Source: Cotesia glomerata (Eukaryota; Arthropoda; Insecta; Hymenoptera; Braconidae). From it: a stretch of DNA of 64,000 bases. Where the stretch lies: the NCBI RefSeq assembly GCF_020080835.1, contig NC_058160.1, forward strand, positions 21,873,152 through 21,937,151, written 5' to 3'. Below, one piece after another: positions 1-12,200 of the stretch (within the stretch, counting starts at the first letter, position 1; every line of letters starts with the position of its first letter). Under the pieces are notes generated by a model that saw only the letters and a program-made list of their open reading frames with translations, was not told the origin of the DNA and did no database searches. Both the position numbers and the translations under genes were made by a program.

Positions 1-751
1 TTAAAAATTGATAGGATAAATTATTGCTATTGATGATAACCCATGAAAAAATTTTTTGATATGGCCTGATATCTCCATATATCATTTTTTGACAAAAGGA
101 ATATTCTCTTTATAAGAGAGTTAAGTTTGAGATGAATTCTAAAATCCAAAAAAAATTTTTTACTCTTCTGAAGAGCTTATCTGATATTGATTTTTAATTT
201 AATCGACTACAAGTCCAATTTTTGTTTGATAAATTATGTTCGTTAACATATTACGAGAAAAAAATATAAAATTGAAAAATTTGAATAGATTTTGTTTTAT
301 TTTCACATATAGCTGGATATGACCATGTATTATTTCAAACCATATACGGCCAGATCAGAATTTTTTTTTCACAGGTATGTTATTAAAAATTACAGTAAAG
401 CCAAAACAATACAATCATTATTTTGAGAAGGTTTTATAAAATTAAATATTATTAATAAAAATATATTTAAATGGCATTTTTAATTTTTCTCTCTTATCGA
501 TTATTATTAAAGTAAGTAAAAAAAAAAATTTTTTAAGTTAGTTTCATGAAACTAAAATAAAATTTTTTACAAAATACAAAATTTATAATAATAATATTTA
601 ATTTTTTTTTATCGAATTTAAAAAAGTATATATAATTTAAAAAAAATTATAAAAACGTAATACAGTTTGGTAATTTTTCTCACGAATTTAACAGTAAACT
701 TCTTTCCATATATGCACTGATGTACTCACACTGTATTCACAAAGTACTTAC
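1..751. other. AT-rich intron of the mucin-like gene
   Basis: This should be intronic, because the exon at 752-925 ends in a strong donor. I see only AT-rich sequence with poly-A and poly-T runs and no supportable exon or repeat. Confidence 0.5.
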
Positions 752-1365
752 CTGTAAAATGTTAGATGCAACGGACGGTCTAGTTGTTATACCAAAGATC
801 TGATCCAAAGGATCTTTCCACCGGTTGTTGGCCTGAGCAGTTGTCCCTTGCCCTTGGATATTATTGTTCGTTAGAATATCCAACGACGGTAGTGAACCTG
901 CATCGGGACCCTGATGGGAGGCGCTCTGAAATAAACGATGTTAATAAAAATAAAAATGATAAAACTCGACAAGTCCCTAGCAAGTAGGGGATGCGATACA
1001 TACAGAAATAGAGTTTATTTCAACACTCACGATACGTGAATTATTTGACGGCTGAGTGTCATTGGTCCAGTAGTTGATAAACTTCTCCTGAAACAGCACA
1101 GTGTTCGATTCACCAATGTCAATAGATTTGCATCAGGCATAAACCACAGACAGTCTTTTATTTTTTTATTTTATTTGTCTATCTCTGTCTTTGGCTCTCT
1201 ACTTACCTGTCCGATGTACACGGTACTGCGTTGACCTCCGGCCTCTTTAGTCCTGCTGGCCTTGTCCCTCTCAATGTCCTGAATAATACGACCACCCTGC
1301 GAATTTACGCTCGAGGGTGTCGCGCCCAAAGGTGGTCCGGCTGTTCGCGACGACGCGTCTGTTAC
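752..1365 (-). CDS. Three small C-terminal-side exons of the mucin-like gene
   Basis: Exons 1207-1365 (53 residues, VTDASSRTAG to STVYIGQ), 1031-1087 (19 residues, EKFINYWTNDTQPSNNSRI) and 752-925 (58 residues, SASHQGPDAG to SVASNILQ) are all phase 0-0 with good splice sites. They have higher sequence complexity than the mucin part (for example RIIQDIERDKASRTKEAG and DPLDQIFGITTRPSVASNI), suggesting a conserved C-terminal region. The last donor is CAG|GTAAGT at 751, so at least one more exon lies outside the window. Confidence 0.7.
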
Positions 1366-2627
1366 CTATATCATACCACACAATTATTTTATTAACATAA
1401 TTCATTTTATTGTTTTAAACTACCCCTTGCACTTTTTCCCAAAAAACTTTTTAAAAAATTTATATTATAAGCCTTTTTGAAGTGCAATCAAGTGAAAGTT
1501 TTTAACATGTGCAATTTTTTGTGCAAATATTTACAATTTTACAGAAATAATAAAATAATTTATGTACAAAATAATAATAAATAAGAAAAATAAGTATTGT
1601 ACTTCAAATTCCCTGAAAATTGAGGCAAGCTGATTTTATATCAACTAAAGTAAAATAATTCAGAGTAATTTTAAATATTTCGATAGTAAAGTAAGAATTT
1701 TCAAGTAAAAGAACAGAAGAAAAGCGTTAAAATGCAGTTAAGTACCATGAAGAGAAAATAATCGTTAATAAATTGATAAAAGATATTTGAAAAAAAAAAA
1801 AAAATAAATAAAAGGCCGGTAATATTAAAAAAACGATAAAGGTACCATTGTCGTAGTGGTGGGCTGGGTATTGACGTTACCGATGCCGGGCAATAAAGTA
1901 GGGTCAGCAAATTGATTAGGGTCTTCATCAGCTCCATTATAATTGATAGAATTATCGGCTAGTCCGAGATTAATCCGGCTTCGGTAACCATCATTGATCT
2001 GGTCTCCACTAACATTGGTGAGTAGAGTCATGTTTCCCGGACGATTATTAGAGCTCGCGGTGGCACTACCATTGTTATTATTCATTGGTTGATTAACGTT
2101 ATTAGCCTGGTTGTTATTGTTATTCTTATTTTGGAGAAGAACCTGGGTCTGGGGCGTGGGCCTGTTAGTGGTTGTGCTTGTGCTAAGCGAAAAGACAACT
2201 TCTACCGGGTTGCTCGGCGGGTCCGGTATTACCGTTCCATTCGGGAACTTCCGGACCAGCTTCCCGTCCGGAAAGATCCCGAAGATCACGTACGGGCTGT
2301 CGATGTTCCGGGCGTCTATCAGGTTGTCTTCCGGTCGTTTTCGGACAATCGTCTTGTTTGGGTAGATCCCGTAGACGTGGTAATCTCGGAGAGGAGTTTT
2401 CGTTGATGAACTGGAGCTTAAGCGAGGTGCTGGAGTCATTCTTGAGCCGCCAAAACGACCAAAGTAAGCTGTTGTTGATGACATTGTTGTTGAAGTTGTT
2501 GTTGGTGATGGTTTGGTTGGCATTTCTGTTGATGACATCATTTCTGGACTCGCTGTTGTTGCAATCAACATACTTGATGAGGCTGTCGTCGTTTCTGGAC
2601 TCGCTGTTGTTGTAGTCAACATACTTG

Positions 2628-2659
<32 letters not shown>

Positions 2660-3218
2660 AATGGTAATGATTGGACAGTGACAGGAATAGTTGTCGACTC
2701 TGTGGCAGATGAGGGAAGTTCTGTTGTGGTAGGAAGAGAATTATCAGCTTGAGAGGTTGAGGAAGGAATTGTCGTATCAGGAATAGATGTTGTTGACTCT
2801 GACGAAGGACTAGTCGTTGACAGAGGGAGTTCAGTGGTGGTGGTGGTGGTGGTAGAAGTAGTAGTTTGTTGAAAACTTGGTGTCGTTTGAGCGGTTGATG
2901 TCATTTCGTCCTGGAAAGTCGTAACAGAATTAGGACCCTCGGTACTGGTGGTAGTTGTTTCTGGGACTCGGGTGGTTGTGGTTGTAGTTGTTGATGGATT
3001 AGTCGTTACTTCAGCGTCCCCTGGACTAGTTGGTACACTATCTACAGCTTCTACATTAGGAGTTTGTTCAATTACTTCTGGTTCTAAAGTTGTAGCTATT
3101 ACTTCGGTGCTAAAGTTAGTCGTTACATTAGTGTCATCAGCTAATTCTGAGTAAGCCAGTGTTGTAGTTATTTCTGAGTTAAAATTAGTCGTTACATTGT
3201 TATTATTATCATTAGTAC

Positions 3219-3253
<35 letters not shown>

Positions 3254-6200
3254 GTTGTAACGTCAGTTGACGGATAGGTCGTACTACGAGTTAGTGTCAT
3301 ATCTACTTCATTAATTTCTTCCTGAGAAGAACGGTTCATTGTTTTTATCTCTACTGTTTCAGGGGTTGGTATTGTCGTAACTTCAATATTTACCGACTCT
3401 GTTAGCGATTGAGTTGTAGGCTCAACCGTAGTTACAATTTGATTTAATACTTCGGGGCTTTTTACAGTGGGATAAATTTGTTCAATTGTATCTAATTTTA
3501 TGGTTGAACTTTCTACTGAATTCTCAGTAGTTCCTACCATATTATCTACTTCAGTTAAATTTCTATTGTCTATAAATCCACCTAACATCCGCGGTTCAGA
3601 TTTGTCGCTCTTAGAAAAAATATCTTTCAGCAGCGTTGAATTTTCGTCCAATGAAAAAATATCCATCAGTCGTTTCATCATCAACGACAACAATTCATCG
3701 TCTATCGGACGCGCATCATCCACTGCTGTTTCATTAGATTCAATAGGCGCAAATGTTGTCTCAACCATCGAAGTAGTTTGATCGATTTGAGATGATTCTG
3801 TAGAAGTATAAACTTCAGGAGTTTCCGTCAAAGTTTGTTCTTCTGTTACCGCACCCTCAGTTGTAAGAGTTTCCCCTAGTTGCGATCTAACTTCCAGCGA
3901 ATCAGGCAAGGATTTAAAATTATTTATCTCATTAGTAGTAGTAATTACTTCTGTTGTTGAAGTAGATTCAGTTTGAACAGAAACATCCGTTGTTGACAAA
4001 GTAGTTAATGCCATTAAATCAGACGTGGTACTTTCTGGGAACGAAGTTTTATCTTCAAAACTTGCCATTATTACTTTAATGGGTTCTTCCGTGGTAGTAG
4101 GGACCGTGGAAGTTTCCTCGGTTGTAATAATTCCTACAGTAGTGGTAATTGCATCTGCTTCAGAAGTTGTATATACTTCAGTATTAATTTCAGTGGTTAG
4201 ATAATTATCGTTTGTAGAATTAACGAGTACCGGCGTGGTATTCATAGGGTCAGGAGTACCATCAATGCTAGAATTATTAATAAACTCAGGGTTAAAAGGG
4301 CTCGGGTTTATCTCAGTGGTCTCAGGAAGACTCGTGCTTGAATCCACGGTCTGCGTGGTAGCAGTTGAACTACTACTAGTGCTAGTAATAGTATAAGTGC
4401 TGGTTATATCTGCCTGAGTTGTTGTGTCTAAATTCGGGGAATCCATTACCACTGTTAGGTTATCATTATCATTATTGTTATTATTATTATCATCTTTAAT
4501 AGTAGTAACTACTGGTTCTACGGTTGTCACTATTGCTTCAGTAGAGTAATTATAAGCGTTATTCGAATCGTTAGAGGATCTATCAGTGACGATCGTATTG
4601 GCTACCTTGCCAATCCCACCTAGTTGCTGTTCTATTTCATTATTTATGTTGACTGTCTCCAGGGCTTGGTAATAAGTTAGTACTTTGGGCTCACCGGGGC
4701 TCGATATCGAGACCGGTATCGATGGCTTCTTGGCCTGTAAACAAAAACGCGGTGCCAAGGTGCTGTACAGTTTTTTTTATTACTCGTGTGCATCAAGTGA
4801 AGTGTCTAATTTACATTTAAGTTACTATTTTACGCTACTTTACATAAAAATTCTAGCTAGAAAATTTAGTGTAGGGTACTCGCGGATTGTGAGGTCTAGA
4901 TAAGAGATATTTATAATGATAAGAAAATTATCGATAAATTTTTATTAATTATTTTTTAAGAACATTCTCTATAAAATATAAATAAAGAGAGTCATTTTTA
5001 CTATTAAGAATGAAATTAAATATTTGATAAATAATCATGTTAATTTAAAAATAAGACTGATTATTGATCTCAAATACTCAAAACATTTCACAGTAAAAAA
5101 TATTGTGTTAAATACAGTCAACACAAAATTAGTGTTAAAATTCAAAACACTTTTATGTTAAAATGACACAAACTTTGTGTTAAAACAACACAAAGTGTGT
5201 TGAATTTTAACACTAATTTTGTGTTAACCGTATTTAACACAGAAAGTGTGTTGATTTTACACAATATTTTTTACTGTGTTTAACCATAGTGAAAAATTAT
5301 GTATTTAATTGAGTTAAATGAAGCCTTATTATTCGATTATTATAAAACAAGGCCTGATTGTAAGATTTTTTAAAATGTTAAATTTTATTTATGTTTCCGG
5401 TAAAACTTAACATTTTTAACTCGCTTTCATTCGCTTAATTTGTATGTATATATCTATGTAACAGAGTTTTTCAATGTCATTTTTACCGCCTCTAAGATGT
5501 CTGAATAATTATTAAAAATTTGAAAATTTGCACAAATATCAAGATCTGATTACAATACAATAATTATACTGTAAAAGATAAAATAAATTATATTTTAAAA
5601 AAACTAAAAAATACGCTTTAATAGATAACCAAGCTAAAAAGTAGAAAATAATTTTTAATAAATTTAAAATAAGAATAGAGTAATCAATTTAAAAAAATCA
5701 TTTTATTGTAAAAAAGCGTGAGACGCTGTTGATTTTTTTATTAATTCTACGTTTACAAATATTTATACCAATAAGATATTTACAACAATTTCATTAAGCA
5801 TTTCACGAATTTTTCACAATAAAATAAATTTTTCTATTAATCACTCTATTTTTATTTTAAACTTATTGAAAATCATTTACAATTATTTTTTACTTTTTAG
5901 TTGAACTTGCTATCAAAGCGCGCTTTTTAGTTTTTTAAGTGATAATTTTTGTTTTCATCACAAATATTCCTTATCAAGACCTCATTATCCACCGGTACAC
6001 AATATACATATATATTAATGATTAATGATTAGTGACTGTGATTAATGATTAATGATTAAAAATTGAACAATAGTAACTGGTGAATAGTATAAGATTGTTA
6101 AAAATTTAGCAAGATTTACACATTACACCTGCTCATGTTTCAATTCCATCTGAGCACAAGATCGTTATTATAGTTGTCTAGCAATTTAAAGTTCTAAGAG

Positions 6201-9200
6201 CAACTACTATCACGCTTGACTTGACTTCTTTATCGCCGATATATTTCATCCACCTACACTGCTCCAGATCTCACGGTCTCAACTCTTAGTATAAAGTATA
6301 CTGTACAGCAAGAATAAGAAGCGGGTGTGTTGTGTGTTATTAAATGTTTGTATAATACAATAACTTTTTATTATTTATTTGTTTTTATGTTTCGTGAATT
6401 TTTATGTAATCTACGTATATTTATATCCAGTATACTCATGTATGTCTAGCGTTATGTTTATATCATGAGGGTAATAAGAGAGTGAGTGAAGTAATGTAAC
6501 ATTACGATCGAGTAACGTCGCAAAACGATTTACTTTCACTGGAGATAACTGTTATGCACGAAAGACCTTGTTGATAATTTTAGGTAATAAAAAAAATCTT
6601 TGAACACGAATAATCAACTCTATAAAACAATTATTGCAAAATAGCTAGTTGATACTGATACTGTAAAACCTAAAAATATTATTTTTTATTTGTAAAAGAT
6701 GTATCGGTATTACTAAAAGTTGATTTCCGAGAACGATTCCGAAGCTACAAGCTATATAGTTTATACTTATATTTAAAACATAAAATATCGCACCACGACG
6801 ATCGTAACTTTAACAAACTGAACACTACTCTTCTATTTTGCAATATTTTACAGTGACAGTAAAAAGAGAGTTGTGCTTGTTGCTGCTTTCGCTTTGACAA
6901 TATCTATCGCACATTTATTATTACAATGGTGCAATAACACTTTGCTAAATCGTGACAATAACTTTTATTTTTAATAATATTCTCATCAAACTAAAATAAT
7001 CATCATATAATATAATATAAACAAACAAAAACATTGCGGTAAAAAATCACTCAATAAATATCTCAAGTGTACAAAAACATGCATGTTCTGTTGTTTGTTT
7101 AATTAATTTACAACAATTGTAATAAATAATTCATACCTGATCAATTGAAAGTGGAGTTGTTGAGTCAACTCTCGTTGAATTAGTATCACTCGGTTTTCGG
7201 ACGAAAAATTCAACCCCTCGGTATTTGGCGCTGAATCGCGGTGGAGATCCACTTGGAGTTACTCTGGGTACTGATAAACTCTGCAAGTTCAGTTTTGAAA
7301 TTAATAAATAATTCTTGTAGATGTAATTATTTAGTTTTACGGCCTATAATACACAGAAAAAAACATGTTCTTGAATCAATTATATAATTTTGAAGAATTT
7401 CATCTTCTTGATTTGAGTAAAAAAAATTCTTAAACTAAAAATTTTTTATTTAGTTTAAGTAAATTTTACATGATTCAAGAATTTTTCGTCTTGATTCAAG
7501 ACAATTACCCTCTTCAAAATTATTTTCTTGGTTCAAGAATTTTCCTCTCGCATCAAATTAATTTTTTTTTCAGTGTCATATTTAGAATTTTTTTAATTGA
7601 TAATCACAACTTTTTTTTTTTTAATCCAAAAAAAATAGAATAATTTCGAAGAGAAAATTTTTCAAGAATGTCGATTTTTCGATAAAAAATTCCCTTAAAA
7701 AATCGCTAATTTCAGAGACAGATATTATTAACCCGTTGAGGTCACACTTATTAAAAATAACGTAGTGGTCATACTGGTTCTAATTGACCCCATGCACGGA
7801 AAAAATTGTTGCTACTTGCGTTCTTGTCAATATTTTCACTCGAGCCGTACATGAGAGTAATTCTTAACACTTCCGTTAAATAACTTAATCGTTTTTTAAT
7901 TTTTTTTAATTATTTAATTATAAAAAAAATTGCGAGAAAGTCCAATTTCGAACAATTTGACTTTTTTTACTAAAAACTTCATTTTTTAAGATAAATGAAA
8001 ATGACCTCCGGGGTTCTACTCCAGATATCGCATACTTTGAAAAAAAGTGGTGTCATGTCGAGCTTTTCAAAAAGTATATTGATTTGTGCAATTAAAATCG
8101 TAAATTTCCATGAATCTCAAAAAATCTTCAAACAATAACAGATGATACCACATATACCATTTTGAATGATATCTTCGAAGCAAGAGCAACTCAAAAATTG
8201 CCTTGGGTCATTTAGTCCCATAATGACCTCAACGGGTTAATGATTTTCGGTCAAAAAAAAATTTTGTTCAAATAGAAACTTTTAAAACTAATAAAAAAAA
8301 AAATAATGTTTCAAACTGTTAGCTATTCGATTTTTTGTGCTCAAACAACTAAGTGACGATAAAATTAAAAAATTAAAAGAAAAATAAGGAAAAAAATCTT
8401 ACCACATTATTAACTTTGCTATAAGCAGTAGCAAACTCTGGAGTTTTAGCACCCAAAACACTGAGTAGTGGTGCAACAGTGCTCCTAAGTTGTTCTAACA
8501 AACTAGCATTAGAGCTGATCAAATAAGTAGTTTTGGTCGGATTAAAAATATTAGAATCAGAATTGCCGCTGGTACCTCGACTGCTCGAAGAAATACCAGT
8601 TGAGTTGGATAATCCTTGAGCCTCAGACTCGACCTTACTATCAGTTGCATTCGAAAGTAAGCTCACCGCAGGTTCATGTTTTACCGACTGCTGTGTCGAG
8701 TTCTCAGTTTTAATCAACGCGTGGTATCGCGGCGTTATAGCAACACTTGGAAGTTCTTTCTTTTCTACCTCCGGCGTCACTACCTGAACCGATTCCGTAA
8801 GCTTATTAACTTCTGCAAGCCATTCCGCAGACGTCTTTCGATCTTTGCTGTTGGCAGTTACCTCTTGCGAATTCCTCGATACCGGTGACTCGAGATGACG
8901 ACGATACGTAGCCGTTCTTGATCGAAAGTCACGTCTTCGTGCTTTATCTTTAATTTTAAAAGACTTTTCCGTCTGCAATTTTTCAGTGGTAGAACTTACC
9001 ACATACTTGGGAGCTTTCTTCTCAAATTTATTCGACGAATTCGGGGTAGTAGCTTCAGTAGTTCTATCAGCTTTCGTTGGTTCTTGCCAAGTTTTGTCAA
9101 CGTGCCCAGGGTTCCAATTTCTCGGTCTTTTGTTTAGCTTGAACGAAGAATTAATAGGGTGAGAGTCGTCAGCAGTTATCTTTTCTGCATTAGCCGGCTT

Positions 9201-12200
9201 TGAAGCTGGTTCTTGCCAATTTTTATCAATGTAAGCGGCATTCCAAGGTCTGGGTCTCTTGTTTAATTTCGGCAAAGAATCAACGGAACTTTGCGTCGTT
9301 ACTTTTTCCGCGTTTGTTGACTTTGAAGTTGATTCTTGCCAATTTTTATCAATGTAAGCAGAATTCCATGCTCGGGATTTTCTAGTAGTATGAATCGTTT
9401 TTTCTGTCGTTATCATTTGATCATTGATCCGTTCAGTAGTCGTGCGTCTCATCGCTTTAATTCTTTCAGTTGTCGGGTCAACTTTACCAGCAGAAACAGG
9501 TTCATTAGTAGTTCCTTGCTTTCGATACTGTCGAACTCGCGTAGTTTCTCCAACCCTCGTACTTCCTCGTTCAATACTTTTGCTGGTACGCGTAAAACCG
9601 TCGTCTTTTGGAACAGTTACAGTAATAATTCGTGGAGTTGTTGATGTTAATTTACCACTTCCGTATCTCTTAGAGGCGCCTGGAGGTGATGAACTTTTCA
9701 AAGGTTCCGATTCCGGCTTGGCTTGTCGCTGTGCATTCGCCAGATTTTGCCTTGATCTCGCAGCAAAACTCGTATTCCCTTCTAGATTTTTTGGACCCTG
9801 AAAATTCTTGTGTTCGTCTCTAAAGTCAACTCAAAGGCCACTTAAAAGTCAGCACAAAATAGGCCACAAAAAGTCCAAGCATTTATAAATAAAAATTTAT
9901 TTTTTCTTGCATCAAAACCCGCAAGCCAAAATAAATTCAAACTGCAGCTGGTTTTTATTAAATGCTTCATGCATCACAGTGTTAAAAAAAGAACTCGTTT
10001 TATTTATTTATTTTTTAATTATATTTTATCACACCGTTATGATTAAAAACAAGCAAGCGACCAGTGTTTTCGTTTTTTATAAATTCATTCACTCTAAAAC
10101 ACTCGGGATCAATTGTTTAAGATTTATAAAATTATAAAGTAATTTTATTTGACAAGTTAATAAGTGATGATTAATGTTTGTGTGTTATGAAAAAACTTTA
10201 GTTTATTGTCTCTTTTATTTAAAAAAAAAAAAAAAAAAATATATTTGTATAAATTGCTCAATAAATTGTTTACAGAGAGAAATTTAATTAGGGTAGACGA
10301 GGTCACGAAAGGGCTCACCACGAAAATATGAAGACATCCACGATAAAAACGGCTGCACGAAGACAGACCACATTGTGATGAACGAAGATACCAACTGCAA
10401 ATAGTTTTAATCTATTTTTTATTTTTAAGTAAGCCACAAAATTTATATACTGTCATTTATTTTATTTTATTTTATTATATATTTTATAATCATCATTTTA
10501 ATTAGCTGAAGTTGGGAAAAAACTTTTATAAAATTAAACGATTGGCCAATTAATAATAATCATACACGAGCAGGAGAATTTAAAAAATCATAAAACGTTT
10601 TTAAATAAAATAATAATTGAATTGCGCAATATTGTGCTCTCTGAGATCGAGCTCGATCAGACCGAATCGCGTTCACCTCGTTGTCCACTTCCATTAACTA
10701 CAATCTACTTCGTTACTTTCTCCATCAGTGATAGAAAGAGAGGAATAAAATAAAGTTAATGGTGATGATAAAAATAATAATAATAATAATTGTAATGGCA
10801 ATGGTAATAAAATAAACAAGCACGAGGTACGGGCGGCTCCGGATATACCGCAGGGTTCAGACAGGCTTTGCTCTTGGCCGAATTTAATATTATTATTGCA
10901 TGCACACGATCGTTCGTTCTCACTTTCAGGATTTGTGGAGGGGGTTTAGTTAATGTAAGGAGGAAATAACATCATCTGAATTCATACCGCAACTGATCCA
11001 GTTGTTCTACAGCTATACAAATAAAAACACACTCCCTTTATTTGCCAATTTATGTTTTCCTTTTTTTTTTCTTGTTTTTCATTGCCCTGATGTAAAGCTT
11101 TCATTACCACCTGCTTCTCGCTGTATTATTGAATTAAGAAAAGACTTCAATTTTATGTAAATTACAGTTATAACTGCTGAATTTAAAGTCAATAAAGTTT
11201 CATTTATTCTGAAAAATTAAAGTTTTACACTGACAAAAAGAAAAATTACTGGGCTCATAAAAATTTAATGACTCGAGAATTTATTAAAGGAAATCATTTA
11301 ATTTATTAATTTTCTTGATAAAAGAAATTCTATATTTTTCTTCATTATTATAGGTAAAGATAAGAATAGTTTTCTTTGAATTGAGTGTAAACTATTTCGA
11401 TTAATTTTTTCAACAAAAAAATATATTCTTGATAATTACTAAAAATATATTTAATTATATAAGGAAAATTTTTTTACTAGAAGTACTTTTTTTTCTCAGT
11501 GTAAAACAAGTGCCCGAGTTGAAAAAATTAACTTAAAAAACTTAATAAATTATACTAAAACAATTTATTTTAAGCTCATCTAAGTTCATTTTTTCGACTC
11601 GGGTGGTAACAGAAACTTTGAAACGCTGATAAAAAAATTAACTTGATTTAATAACAAAAATTCTAAACAAAGAAAATAGTTTTGAAGAATTTCAATATTT
11701 TTAATTTAAAAAAAAAAAAAAAAAAAAAAACAAGTAAAATTTACTAAAAACGAAGAAAATTTTTTTAGCTCATGAAATTTTCTGCTCGATTCAAAAAAAT
11801 CGAATTCTTCATATTTATTTTATTGGTTCAAAATTTTTGTCATTGAATTAACAGGCGAGACCAGTGATTGCAGTTTCAATCGGTTTAGCGAAACGAATGG
11901 AAATTTTGAAAAAACGTTTTTAGAGATAATAGATAATTTAATAAACTATTTCACCACAAAGCGTTTTTTTCAAAAATTTCATTCGTTTCGTGAAACCAAT
12001 CGAAACTGCAATTGCTCTGCTGTTGGGAGTGCGACAGAGATAGTTTCATTGAACTCCACGAGCGCAAAGCGAGAAAAAGATGGTCTCGCCTGTTGTTCAA
12101 TTTTTTATCAGTCTAATTAAATAGAAACTGGACTTCACCTCTTTTCAGCCATAAAAAATCGAAAAATGGATCTTCAGCGAAATATTAACAGAAATAAATT

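Larger units (their letters stand above)
4735..7136. other. Intron of the mucin-like gene, 2.4 kb
   Basis: Contains the inverted-repeat element at 5089-5278 and a short tandem repeat of ATTAATG-like heptamers around 6015-6062. Nothing coding is supportable. Confidence 0.55.

Noticed and set aside
2089..3781. Several plus-strand reading frames of 70-105 codons opposite the mucin exon
   Set aside because: They are antisense shadows of Thr/Ser/Asn triplet repeats, giving Val- and Asp-rich nonsense; the minus-strand exon has splice sites and phase agreement.
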